NCBI GenBank assembly: GCA_964633975.1
Contig: CAZWKX010000020.1
Location: forward strand, 1 to 39,147
Source of the DNA: CAZWKX01 sp964633975
GTDB lineage: Bacteria > Actinomycetota > Acidimicrobiia > Spongiisociales > UBA11373
DNA: 39,147 bases
Reading direction: 5' to 3'
Shown here: positions 32,056 through 39,147 of the stretch, one piece after another
Layout: each line of letters starts with the position of its first letter
Position numbering within the stretch: the first letter of the stretch is position 1
Notes under the pieces: model-generated
What the model was told of the DNA's origin: nothing
The model's input: only the letters and a program-made list of their open reading frames with translations
Database searches by the model: none
Made by a program: the position numbers and the translations under genes

Positions 32056-32089
32056 CGAAGTCGAGACCCCCTAGGGGGTCTCGACTTCG
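32056..32089. terminator. 34-bp perfect palindrome downstream of the lipoprotein gene
   Basis: Arms 32056-32072 and 32073-32089 (17 bp each, no unpaired centre) are exact complements: CGAAGTCGAGACCCCCT and AGGGGGTCTCGACTTCG. As RNA it forms a long hairpin with a small tip loop. It lies 48 nt after the stop of the lipoprotein gene. A terminator or a dyad protein site are both possible. Confidence 0.6.
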
Positions 32090-32141
32090 AAGGAGGATGG
32101 CAGGCTATTAGCGGACCGCCGCCTGCCCGGCGGCACAGGAT

Positions 32142-32297
32142 CTATAGGTGGCCGGCCAGGGCGTTGTTGGTTCGGCGCCGCATCTCGGCCATGCCGCCGT
32201 AGGCGGATCCATGGGCCCGCCTGCGGGCCGTGACGGCTTCACGGAGCCGATCCGTGTACATCGTCCCGATGACTTCTTGGCTCATGTGGCGCTGCAT
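32142..32297 (-). CDS. 51-aa basic small protein
   Basis: ATG 32297 follows AGAGG at about 5 nt. The peptide begins MQRHMSQEVIGTMYTDRLRE and continues AVTARRRAHGSAYGGMAEMR to a stop at 32142. It is Arg-rich, soluble and helical in appearance, with no membrane segment or Cys. I do not recognise it. The composition (Arg, Ala, Met) and a good ribosome site support expression. It lies between the palindrome at 32056-32089 and the Rrf2 gene. Confidence 0.5.
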   Translation of the reverse strand: MQRHMSQEVIGTMYTDRLREAVTARRRAHGSAYGGMAEMRRRTNNALAGHL

Positions 32298-32449
32298 GGG
32301 AACCTCTTGTGATCGTGGAGCGCTTCCTCTGCTCCCGTCGATGCCACTGTATCACAGATTCGTCTATTCCTCTAGTACACAAATACCGAATGCTGAGAAT
32401 CCTTCACAACAAAGCGAGTTGATAGCCCGGCGCTGGGGTATGAGGGAGG

Positions 32450-32836
32450 TCAGGTGTGCAGCGGGGTGCGGCGGAGCCGTTGGATGAGCGCTTCACGCGC
32501 AGGGAGCCAGGCGTCGTGCAGCTCACAGGGGTTGACGCCGCAGGGCTGATCGCGGAGGACGCATGTGTCGGTGGGGATGGGTCCCTCGACGGCTTCAATG
32601 ACGTCGAGCACCGAGAGCTTCTTGAGGTCGGTGGCAAGGCGGTAGCCGCCGGTACGCCCGGGGGCGGAGGTGACCCAGCCTGCCTTTACCAGCGGGTTCA
32701 TGACTTGGGCGAGGAAGGCGGGGGTGGTCTCGATGGCCTCGGCGAACTCTCGGCGCTGCACAGGATCCTCGAGCCGGGCCAGATGCCGCAGAGCGCGCAG
32801 AGCCAGATCGGACTTGCGGGTGATGCCCAGCCGCAT
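32450..32836 (-). CDS. Rrf2-family regulator with three Cys
   Basis: ATG 32836 follows AGGAG at 5-6 nt; the longer frame to 33025 has no support. A 128-aa Rrf2 protein: winged helix MRLGITRKSDLALRALRHLA, PAFLAQVMNPLVKAGWVTSA and PGRTGGYRLATDLKKLSVLD, then a cluster loop C92-x6-C99-x4-C104 (TCVLRDQPCGVNPCELHDAW). NsrR, IscR and RirA bind [Fe-S] through three Cys in this position, so it is likely a redox, iron or NO sensor. Spacing (6 and 4) differs from the x5/x7 of IscR and x5/x5 of NsrR. No target genes are evident next to it. Confidence 0.88.
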   Translation of the reverse strand: MRLGITRKSDLALRALRHLARLEDPVQRREFAEAIETTPAFLAQVMNPLVKAGWVTSAPGRTGGYRLATDLKKLSVLDVIEAVEGPIPTDTCVLRDQPCGVNPCELHDAWLPAREALIQRLRRTPLHT

Positions 32837-32861
32837 GGCTACTCCTTGACTGGCCGAATGA

Positions 32862-32873
32862 ACGTATTGTACG
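32862..32873 (-). promoter_or_regulatory. Promoter/operator region of the Rrf2 gene
   Basis: TACAAT (rc of 32866-32871) is a good -10 box inside a short palindrome, CGTA-ttg-TACG. The start codon is 30 nt downstream. It could allow autoregulation. Confidence 0.45.
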
Positions 32874-33135
32874 ACCGAGGTGCCTCTGAATGGAAGGCAT
32901 CGGCCCTGTGTCGGAGGGTGCTGCGGGCCGCTCCACCCGCCCGATCGCCGGCGGCGGCTTGCCGGGTCAGCCCGGCGGGCATACACAATACGCGCCGGTC
33001 GGCGCCGGTACCCGCATGGGCTCATAAACCCGGTCGGGGAGGGCCGTCTTCCAGTCGAAGGCCCAGGCCGACCGGCGGAGCCCGTGCTCTACCGGCCCCC
33101 ACTCGGCGAAGCGGCCGAGGGCGGCTGAAGGGTGT

Positions 33136-33498
33136 CTAGCTGCGAGTGTTGATCCGGAGGAGACGTTCGCCCTGGTCGTTGGATACCACCGGTGCCTCCC
33201 ACAGGCCTTTGACGGTGGGATGGGGCTGAACCGTGGTGATCCACACTTGTATGGGCCGGGAGTCGGGATCGTCGGAGTGTTCTTCCCCGATCTCGACTTC
33301 GTATGTCCATCCTTTTTTGGTGTCGTACTTGGCGCCTTTGCAGATCAAGCGGCCGGTGCCGACTACGACGGCGGCCGCTTGCAGTATGCCGTCCCTTCTC
33401 TCGAGGACTGCACAGACGCCACCCTTTGGGAAAGTCTCATCGAGTTGATCCTGGAAATGAGCTAGTGCCTTGTCTGTTCTTTCCAACGCGTTGACCAT
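33136..33498 (-). CDS. Uncharacterised 120-aa protein
   Basis: ATG 33498. The protein begins MVNALERTDKALAHFQDQLD, then FPKGGVCAVLERRDGILQAA, and ends LRINTRS. The middle has alternating strands (YEVEIGEEHSDDPDSRPIQV) suggesting a small alpha+beta fold. It has no signal peptide, no membrane segment and one Cys. I recognise no family. It stands alone between the Rrf2 gene and the CorA gene, both more than 300 bp away. A ribosome site is not evident, so the start is less certain. Confidence 0.6.
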   Translation of the reverse strand: MVNALERTDKALAHFQDQLDETFPKGGVCAVLERRDGILQAAAVVVGTGRLICKGAKYDTKKGWTYEVEIGEEHSDDPDSRPIQVWITTVQPHPTVKGLWEAPVVSNDQGERLLRINTRS

Positions 33499-34005
33499 TA
33501 CGCGATCCTCAGGGCGCCGCGTAGCGAAACGCCTTGTCCCGCACTGAGGCGAGTTTCAGGCTCGGTACAGGGGACCGCCGGCTGGGTTCGGATCCCCAGC
33601 CCAGTTGCCGTGCCGGTGGGCGCGGCGGACTGGCGAGGCTCCAGGGGAGTCACGACGGGGCAGTCTCCAGCGACCATGCGCTTTGCCCTCTCTGCCCAGA
33701 AGCCATCAGCCCAAGTCGGGCACTTGTTGGCGGGCCTCATCGCCGTTTACCGATGATACCGAGTTCGCGACTCTGCGAAACCGGCCGGTCGCGGGCGGAT
33801 GAGGGGTGGGCGGGGATGCTGAGCGCTCAGCAGCGCGTTGACGGGCTTCTGGTGTCGTGTCGTGTGAACCCGCTTTTGCGCCGAGCGACGCTGCCCCGGA
33901 ACGGGCCGTCGTCACTCGGCCTTCTTCTCTCCGTGACCGCGCCTGGGGCCATCTCGGCCGGGGAAATCCCCGCCGGCGAGGGCGCGCCTCTCGATAATCC
34001 GGACC
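33499..34005. other. 507-bp region without a supported gene
   Basis: Both strands show only Arg/Pro-rich ORFs with poor starts. A perfect 14-bp palindrome GCTGAGCGCTCAGC lies at 33818-33831. Candidate -10 GATAAT at 33993-33998 belongs to the CorA gene. Confidence 0.4.
33993..33998 (+). promoter_or_regulatory. Candidate -10 box GATAAT, 7 nt before the CorA-type start
   Basis: GATAAT is one base from TATAAT and ends 7 nt before ATG 34006, with no Shine-Dalgarno between. The -35 region is GC-rich and unconvincing. Confidence 0.4.
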
Positions 34006-35103
34006 ATGGAGCGTTTTTTCCATGTCCCTGCCGGCTCCGACCATGCCGATGAGGTTCTCCCTGACGCCCGGGCCGGTGTGCGCCAAAACGGGGGTTGGAT
34101 CTGGCGCGACTTCGTCGGGGCGTCGGCCCAGGAGGTGGAGGCGATCGCATCGGAGTACGGGTTCGATGCGCTGGCGCTCGAGGACATCCTGGCTTTGACC
34201 GAATTTCCCAAGGCCGACGAGTACCCGGGGCACACCTTCGTCGTTCTGCACGACATTGCCGACGACGCGACCAGGCTCCGCACCGTGGAGTGTCACGCCT
34301 TCATCGGGCCGGATTACCTGGTGACCTTCCACGAAGAGGACCTGCCCGCCTTCGCCCTGATGCGGGGCCAAATCCTGGAGCCTGGTCGTCCCGCCGCATC
34401 GGGTCCCGACGGGCTCTTCGGGCTGCTGGCCGAGACGGTGGCCACCCGATACGACTCGCTGGCGGTTGGGCTCGAAGAGGAGATCGAAGGGCTGGAGGAG
34501 CGGGCGATGGCGGGAGATCCCTCGGTCATCGCGGATCTGCATGCGCTGCGGCGTGATGCGCTGCTGCTTCGGAGGGTGGTGGCGGCCCAGCGTGACGCGG
34601 TTCGGCAGCTCGCCGACGAGGTGTTTCCCGGCATCGGAGAGCGGGCTCGGATGCGGCTCGGAAGCGCGCGCGACCACTACGCCCGGGCTGCGGAATCCAT
34701 CGAAACCTCGAGGGCGCTGCTGGGGGCGGTGATGGAGACGCACCGGGCGTCTGTGGCGGAACGGACCAACGAGGTCATGAAGGTGCTCACCGTCTTCGCC
34801 GCCATGGTGCTGCCGATGACGCTTGTGACCGGCATCTACGGGATGAACTTCGACCACATGCCCGAGCTGGGCTGGCGCTGGGCCTACTTCGGGCTGTTAG
34901 GGACACTGGCCACCTTGGGCGTCTCGTTGTGGATCTACTTCGCCCGCCGAGGCTTCATCGGCGGTCCGCGCCTCAGTCGTTGGCCACGCGCTCTCGGGAA
35001 GGGAGTGACCGGCTTGGTGAAGTCGACGGCTCGGCCGGTGTCCGGATTGGCCCGGCTCCTGTCCACCGACAGACGCCCGCACCAGCCGGGTCCGGAGGGC
35101 TAG
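34006..35103 (+). CDS. CorA-family divalent cation transporter
   Basis: A 365-aa membrane protein. The long cytoplasmic N-terminal part (WIWRDFVGASAQEVEAIASE, TFHEEDLPAFALMRG) is followed by a coiled-coil helix (RALLGAVMETHRASVAERTN, EVMKVLTVFAAMVLPMTLVT). The signature GIYGMNFDHMPEL then follows, with two C-terminal transmembrane segments. GMN is the selectivity motif of CorA magnesium/cobalt channels, which assemble as pentamers. Between the spans it has the acidic MPEL found in many CorA proteins. A GATAAT box 7 nt upstream suggests a leaderless message. Mg2+ is the likely substrate; Zn or Co are also possible. Confidence 0.92.
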   Translation: MERFFHVPAGSDHADEVLPDARAGVRQNGGWIWRDFVGASAQEVEAIASEYGFDALALEDILALTEFPKADEYPGHTFVVLHDIADDATRLRTVECHAFIGPDYLVTFHEEDLPAFALMRGQILEPGRPAASGPDGLFGLLAETVATRYDSLAVGLEEEIEGLEERAMAGDPSVIADLHALRRDALLLRRVVAAQRDAVRQLADEVFPGIGERARMRLGSARDHYARAAESIETSRALLGAVMETHRASVAERTNEVMKVLTVFAAMVLPMTLVTGIYGMNFDHMPELGWRWAYFGLLGTLATLGVSLWIYFARRGFIGGPRLSRWPRALGKGVTGLVKSTARPVSGLARLLSTDRRPHQPGPEG

Positions 35104-35179
35104 CGGGGTTATTACGGCGGCGGTCACTCGCGGCTGTCTGCGGCGACGATCCCGCCAGCGGCTGGCCCTGTTTTCTTGG

Positions 35180-35185
35180 TAGATT
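35180..35185 (+). promoter_or_regulatory. Extended -10 box, TGG-TAGATT, 8 nt before GTG 35194
   Basis: TG at 35177-35178 and TAGATT at 35180-35185 form an extended -10 element. It ends 8 nt before the GTG start of the GNAT-like gene, with no Shine-Dalgarno. Confidence 0.45.
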
Positions 35186-35193
35186 CGCCGAAC

Positions 35194-35640
35194 GTGACGG
35201 AACCATTCGTGCCGACTGAATTCGAGGCTCCGGTCGAGTTCGAAGGGCCCGGCTTCCGGCTGGAGCCGCTGGGGCCGGAGCACAACGAACGGGACCATGA
35301 CGCCTGGATGTCGAGCATCGGCCACATCAAGTCGACTCCCGGTTTCGAGTCACGGGATTGGCCGGCGCCGATGGGTCTGAAGGAGAACCAAGCGGATCTT
35401 GTTGAACACGCCCGGCATTTCGAGAGCCGGGAGGGTTTTGCCTACTCAATCCTGGACGGAGACGAGGTGATCGGCTGTCTCTACATTTACCCGTCACCTG
35501 CCACCGATCACGATGCGGAAGTGAGATCGTGGGTGCGTGGGAGCCGGTCGGAGATGGATGTGATCGTGTGGAGGTCGTTGAGCCGGTGGATCGGAGAGGC
35601 GTGGCCGTTCCAGAACCCCTACTACGCGCCGAGAGAGTGA
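35194..35640 (+). CDS. GNAT-like acetyltransferase-fold protein
   Basis: A 148-aa protein from GTG 35194; the upstream TTG 35176 overlaps the extended -10 box and is not preferred. It contains FRLEPLGPEHNERDHDAWMS, FAYSILDGDEVIGCLYIYPS, DHDAEVRSWVRGSRSEMDVI and VWRSLSRWIGEAWPF. The strand GDEVIGCLYIYP and the following helix resemble GNAT motif A/B, but the acetyl-CoA loop (Q/RxxGxG/A) is weak. It could be a degenerate acetyltransferase or a binding protein of that fold. Not in an operon with the CorA gene, which ends 90 bp before it. Confidence 0.7.
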   Translation: MTEPFVPTEFEAPVEFEGPGFRLEPLGPEHNERDHDAWMSSIGHIKSTPGFESRDWPAPMGLKENQADLVEHARHFESREGFAYSILDGDEVIGCLYIYPSPATDHDAEVRSWVRGSRSEMDVIVWRSLSRWIGEAWPFQNPYYAPRE

Positions 35641-35822
35641 CCCTGTGTGCCGGACACAAGGGGGTTTGTCTGCTACGGCGGTGTCTTTCGGCGCGGACGC
35701 CGTTCATCTGGCCAGTGGCTTGACGATGCCGTTGTCCGACCTTCTGATGGCGGCATGGACGATCGGCTGTGTGGCGCCGCCATCGAGGCCGGGATGAGCG
35801 TCGCCCCCATCCGGATCTGAGC

Positions 35823-35937
35823 CGGCCTTTCTGGGAACGGGCGCCTGCTATCGCCGCCTGGGGACCGGGCATGAGGCAGCTTGCAGGCCGGTACGCCGAC
35901 GAGTGGTCCTCTTCCGGCACCCCTGCAAGTCTGGGGG
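35823..35937 (+). pseudogene. Remnant of a luciferase-like (F420/FMN) monooxygenase
   Basis: The only recognisable part is APAIAAWGPGMRQLAGRYAD followed by EWSSSGTPAS. This matches the region found near the C-terminus of LLM-class flavin oxidoreductases (WxGxxGPRMLRLAxxYADxWN, then GTP). No start, upstream barrel or full C-terminus is present, and stops flank it. The stretch 35641-35960 otherwise holds no gene. It is probably an old remnant. Confidence 0.5.
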
Positions 35938-35964
35938 ATGATGCCCCCGGTGGTCGCCGGCTTT

Positions 35965-36471
35965 CTACCCGCGGTTGACTTCGAGTTCGCCCTGCAGAAG
36001 GGCAATGCCGAGTCCGCTGACAAGCCGGAGCCGGGTCTCCTCGAGCCGGCGCCGCGCCAGAGTGGCCAGCATCGTCATCACCTTGTGACCCAGTGCAGGA
36101 TCGGCATCCATCTTCCCGCGGAGTATGTCGCTCTTGATGGCCAGCACCGAGCTGCTGGCCATACACCGGCTGGATAGGGAGTAGGTGTATGGCTCAACGA
36201 GTGCCGACCAGCCGAAACAGTCGCCCGGGGTCAGCACGTTGACGGCTGTAGGTATGGCCGGGCGGTCCGGCACCGGCTGCAGGCTCATTTCGAGCGCGAC
36301 ACTCCCGGTCGAGAGCACATAGAGTTCGCCCGCCTCGTCCCCCTCGGCGAAAACAAGATCTCCTCGTTTGAAGGATCTGCCGCGGCACAGGCCGGCCACA
36401 AGATCCAGGCGAGCGGCGTCCAGATTGCCGAAGAGCGTGCAGGCGCTGAGCGTATCGGTGATTGTTGACAT
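35965..36471 (-). CDS. Cyclic-nucleotide-binding domain protein without DNA-binding domain
   Basis: ATG 36471 with GAGGAGG about 11 nt upstream gives 168 aa; the TTG start at 36504 is weaker. The cNMP-binding beta-barrel is visible: LFGNLDAARLDLVAGLCRGR, FKRGDLVFAEGDEAGELYVL, STGSVALEMSLQPVPDRPAI, NVLTPGDCFGWSALVEPYTY and SLSSRCMASSSVLAIKSDIL. The phosphate-binding cassette is atypical (GDCFGWSALVEPYTYS in place of GEXXXXXALXXXXXR). No helix-turn-helix follows; the C-terminus is one helix (MTMLATLARRRLEETRLRLV). It may be a regulator subunit or a domain whose effector is not cAMP. It converges with the luciferase-like remnant. Confidence 0.78.
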   Translation of the reverse strand: MSTITDTLSACTLFGNLDAARLDLVAGLCRGRSFKRGDLVFAEGDEAGELYVLSTGSVALEMSLQPVPDRPAIPTAVNVLTPGDCFGWSALVEPYTYSLSSRCMASSSVLAIKSDILRGKMDADPALGHKVMTMLATLARRRLEETRLRLVSGLGIALLQGELEVNRG

Positions 36472-36561
36472 CCGATCGACCCCCTCCTCGCTTTGGAGGC
36501 TCAACTAGTAGCACACTGGATGGTTCCGTGTCGCTGGTTCCCCCTTGTAGCGGCGTGATCC

Positions 36562-38808
36562 TCAGGTCTCGATCTGCTCCGGCGCTTCCTCCCATTCATC
36601 GGTGAAGGAGCCGACAACGTCGATGCCCCAGCCGTCGTCGTCGACGGCGTAGGCCACGCAGTAGAAGTCGCGGATGCCGAACTGCCACCCTCCGACCAGG
36701 TAGCTCAACGATTCGACCTCCACGTCGAAGTCACCTTCCTCGACCTCGTAATCCTCGAGCGCCTGGACGCACACGCCGTCCATGAGGTCGGACGCCTCGT
36801 CCCAGTCGGGCATCGGCTCGTCGGGTCCTGCCGGGTACTCGCCGATCTCGACGATCTCGCCGTCGTGCGGGTCGGAGCAAGGCACGGGGAAGTTCCAGGC
36901 CAGGCATGTGCCCTTCTCATACTCGACGGCGGTGTCCTCGCCGCGCCCTTCGAGCCTGCCTTCGACGGCGACCGAGCCGTCGGCGTCTCGTTGTGTGATC
37001 ACACAGGCAACGTAGCGATCACCCCGGGCCCATTCGTCTTCGTCCGGAACGTAGGTGATGGAGGCGATGGAGCTTTGCAGCTCATGGACGCCCACGTACT
37101 CGTAGTACACCTCTGCGCACCTAGCCTGCGCGTAGTTCCACAGCTCGTCGTCCGGATAGGCGGCGTCGGGGCCATCGGGTCGGACTTCGCTGTGCGTGAC
37201 CTCGTAGGTGTGCTCGTCGAGGCAGTGACGCAGTCCATAGACCCCGAAGGGGGCGTAGGGCGTTCCGCTGGCGTACTCGTCCTCGAAGCCGAGACAGTCG
37301 CCGGTCTCCCAGAAGTACGGCTCACCTCGTGCGACCAATGTCTCCATGACCGACCTGGCGATGTCAATCCGGCCGCTGACGAGGAACAGGTGGGTGCGGT
37401 CGCTCCATAGGAACCACTCGCGGCCGTCGACTGTGAACCGATACGCCGTTGTGTCCAGAATGGTCATTCGAGCCGGCTGGTAGCCGATCCAGTACCAGGC
37501 GAGGTCCTCGGCCAGCGTGGGCGACCCGCGGAGGTCACCCCCCAAGGTGATGGCAACGACCAGAGCGCTGTCTTCACTGTCGTCGTCGGGGATCCCGGCG
37601 TCGGCAAAGGCGAAGCCGGCGAAGATGTCGGCCCTCGTCTCTTCTATCAGCGTGAAGAGGGCCTCGATATCCTCGGCCGGGGGATACTGGAGATCGAACA
37701 TCCACAGGTCGTAGAGCTGCTGATAGGCCAGATCGTAAGGATCGGTCTTGAACCTGGCCAACATGGCATCCCGTTCCACGCCGGTTGCCTCATCTGCTTC
37801 CAGCAGCTCGATCTCGAAGGATGCACCCACCGTCATCGCCATGGTGCCGGCGACGTCATCGGCCGTCCACTCGATCTCCTCGTCGACCGAGAAGGCAGTC
37901 GTCGCTTCGAGAATTCGGCCGCTGCCGGGCTCGAAGAGGGACGTGCCGGAGACATCGAAGGCGGTGAAGCGGACGACGAAATCGGGGTCGGCGGCGCCGG
38001 CGATCTGGAGGAGGTCGGCCACGTCTTCCTGGGAGGCGGCGGATCCGGTGATGGCGAAAGCGTCGTCGAGGGTGAGCTCGATGGGCAGGGTCGGCGCCTC
38101 CGCGGTGTACTCGATCGAAAAGGCGTAGCCGTCATCGGTCTCCACCTCGTCGACGACCTCGGCCTGATATGTGACGGATCCAAGGGCCGAGTAGTCGAGA
38201 CTGGCGGTCCAGGTGTCGCCGACGTCGATCTCATGTTCGGAGAGCGGCGGTCCCGGCATGATCAGGATGTCCAGAGGGTTGGGGGCGCCCCGGAAGTAGC
38301 CGGGGGCCCCTCCGATATCGTCGGTGGGCATTCCGAGCATGTTGAAGACGAGGGGCGGGAAGAGGTACGTGAGATCGGCGAGGTCGGCCTCCTCTAGCTC
38401 CTGGGAGAAGCTGAAGCCGCCGATGTCGCCCGCGACCGTGCCTGCTTTGGTCTGCAGGTCCCCGATGAGCTCGAAGGTGTCGCCGGTGGGCCCCGGTACC
38501 GACAGCTGCCACATCTCGCCGGAGGCGGTGAAGGTGAAGGAGATGGCGCCTGGCAGATACTCATCGGGGATGCTGTCTTCGGGTATGGAGACGGTGGCCG
38601 TCTGCGTGTAGTTGTACTTGGCCAGGTCGTCGGCGCTGAACCCGTAGGTGACCTGCTGCGGCTGCAGGCCCGGCGGCAGCGTTGTGGTCGTCGTAGTCGA
38701 TTCGGTGGTGCTCGTCGATGTGCTCGTCTCGGCGGCGCCCCCACCGTTGCAGGCGGTGATGATTGTGACCACTGCAATGGCTCCGACCGGCAATACCCTC
38801 GAGCGCAT
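36562..38808 (-). CDS. Large lipoprotein with two Septum_form-like Cys modules
   Basis: A 748-aa exported protein: lipobox IITACNGG, a Thr/Ser-rich linker (TSTSTSTTESTTTTTTLPPG), then a large beta-rich domain of about 430 residues (TYGFSADDLAKYNYTQTATV, DVGDTWTASLDYSALG, PGSGRILEATTAFSVDEEIE). The C-terminal 260 residues contain two related modules: GDCLGFEDEY with RHCLDEHTYEVTHSEV, ARCAEVYYEYVGV and YVACVITQRDADG, then GTCLAWNFPVPCSDPHDGEI with GVCVQALEDY and FYCVAYAVDDDG. The pattern GxCL, CxxxHxxEV, C and YCV is that of Septum_form-type domains (PF13845), paired Cys probably in disulfides. ATG 38808 is the only good start. It lies 52 bp upstream of the PDZ gene end, same strand. Confidence 0.82.
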   Translation of the reverse strand: MRSRVLPVGAIAVVTIITACNGGGAAETSTSTSTTESTTTTTTLPPGLQPQQVTYGFSADDLAKYNYTQTATVSIPEDSIPDEYLPGAISFTFTASGEMWQLSVPGPTGDTFELIGDLQTKAGTVAGDIGGFSFSQELEEADLADLTYLFPPLVFNMLGMPTDDIGGAPGYFRGAPNPLDILIMPGPPLSEHEIDVGDTWTASLDYSALGSVTYQAEVVDEVETDDGYAFSIEYTAEAPTLPIELTLDDAFAITGSAASQEDVADLLQIAGAADPDFVVRFTAFDVSGTSLFEPGSGRILEATTAFSVDEEIEWTADDVAGTMAMTVGASFEIELLEADEATGVERDAMLARFKTDPYDLAYQQLYDLWMFDLQYPPAEDIEALFTLIEETRADIFAGFAFADAGIPDDDSEDSALVVAITLGGDLRGSPTLAEDLAWYWIGYQPARMTILDTTAYRFTVDGREWFLWSDRTHLFLVSGRIDIARSVMETLVARGEPYFWETGDCLGFEDEYASGTPYAPFGVYGLRHCLDEHTYEVTHSEVRPDGPDAAYPDDELWNYAQARCAEVYYEYVGVHELQSSIASITYVPDEDEWARGDRYVACVITQRDADGSVAVEGRLEGRGEDTAVEYEKGTCLAWNFPVPCSDPHDGEIVEIGEYPAGPDEPMPDWDEASDLMDGVCVQALEDYEVEEGDFDVEVESLSYLVGGWQFGIRDFYCVAYAVDDDGWGIDVVGSFTDEWEEAPEQIET

Positions 38809-38860
38809 GCTCTCCCCCTACACCGTCATGTGGTTCGGACCCTACTAGGGCTGGAATTGG

Positions 38861-39147
38861 CTAATCGCCCGCGGAATCGAGCCAGATTCTCAGAGTCATT
38901 TCCTCGTCGTCCCGCAGTAGGACGACCTCGACGCGGTCACCGGGATCCCTGGCGAGTATGGCTGCGCGCAGCTGAGCGCTGTTGACGATCGGCTCGTCAT
39001 CGATGCTAATGATGAGGTCACCCACTTCGATGCCCGCCCTCTCGGCGGCCGAGCCGGACTCGACTTGCTCGACCTGGGCCCCAGTCGTCTCACCGGTGGA
39101 CGCACTGACGCTCACTCCCAGCGAAGCGAGCTGCACCTCCTCGCCGG
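38861..39147 (-). CDS. PDZ C-terminus of an HtrA/DegP-like serine protease, 5' end off the right edge
   Basis: The frame stays open to the window edge. It reads GEEVQLASLGVSVS, then QVEQVESGSAAERAGIEVGD, LIISIDDEPIVNSAQLRAAI and ILARDPGDRVEVVLLRDDEE. GSxAxxAGIxxGDxIxxIDxxPI is the PDZ signature. In HtrA-type proteases this domain follows the catalytic domain and binds exposed C-termini. The protease part is outside the window, so activity is inferred. GTG 39136 is not a real start. Confidence 0.82.
   Translation of the reverse strand, partial: GEEVQLASLGVSVSASTGETTGAQVEQVESGSAAERAGIEVGDLIISIDDEPIVNSAQLRAAILARDPGDRVEVVLLRDDEEMTLRIWLDSAGD

Overview
The window looks like chromosomal DNA from a high-GC actinobacterium (Actinomycetota), plausibly class Acidimicrobiia. 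The assignment is inferred from high GC with GTG/TTG starts, many lipoproteins with Thr-rich linkers (TTTTE/TTTTLPP type), Septum_form-like and YtxH proteins, PurU, and a dnaG-rpoD pair. A 10-N scaffold gap at 3286-3295 shows this is a draft or metagenome assembly.

Layout. 1-3530 is a worn region: the start of a repeat-bearing lipoprotein, a SEC-C gene broken by frameshifts, a frameshifted alpha/alpha-toroid protein, a 37-aa membrane miniprotein and an ABC-ATPase fragment split by the gap. 3535-6327 holds a two-unit DUF4389 membrane protein and two convergent quinone-oxidoreductase-type MDR enzymes. 6848-9868 is a minus-strand run of three secreted or anchored proteins (WD40-like, PknH-like, Thr-rich anchored). 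10086-12725 has a 37-aa membrane miniprotein, purU and a penicillin-binding/beta-lactamase-fold lipoprotein. 12848-15750 is the dnaG-rpoD operon (GTGA overlap), followed by YtxH and tRNA-Asn(GTT). 16146-19470 is a xylose-type sugar ABC transporter (binding protein, permease, ATPase) with a strong stem-loop after the binding-protein gene. A decayed IS3-family element (19674-20884) separates it from hypF-hypC-hypD-hypE (21190-25921), the Fe(CN)2CO ligand-assembly set for [NiFe] hydrogenase. No hydrogenase subunits and no hypA/hypB are in the window. A glutamate-synthase-domain FMN protein follows, then a second sigma-70 factor, a zinc-ribbon membrane protein, trmO, a NifX/NifB-type protein, and an XRE regulator plus membrane protein unit whose promoter sits inside two matched palindromes. 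The right end holds a lipoprotein, a 51-aa protein, an Rrf2 regulator with three Cys, a CorA-type transporter, a GNAT-like protein, a luciferase-like remnant, a cyclic-nucleotide-domain protein, a 748-aa lipoprotein with two Septum_form-like modules, and the PDZ end of an HtrA-type protease.

How the parts connect. The Hyp proteins form one translationally coupled maturation unit. DnaG and the primary sigma factor are coupled as in the classical macromolecular-synthesis operon. The sugar transporter has the expected gene order. Several genes have a TANNNT-like box only 6-9 nt before the start codon and no Shine-Dalgarno, suggesting leaderless transcripts. No CRISPR array, prophage or defence island was seen. 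The observations most worth following are the twin-operator XRE switch, the orphan hypFCDE set beside an atypical glutamate-synthase homologue, the trmO/mini-ORF/nifX coupling, and several unannotated small proteins.
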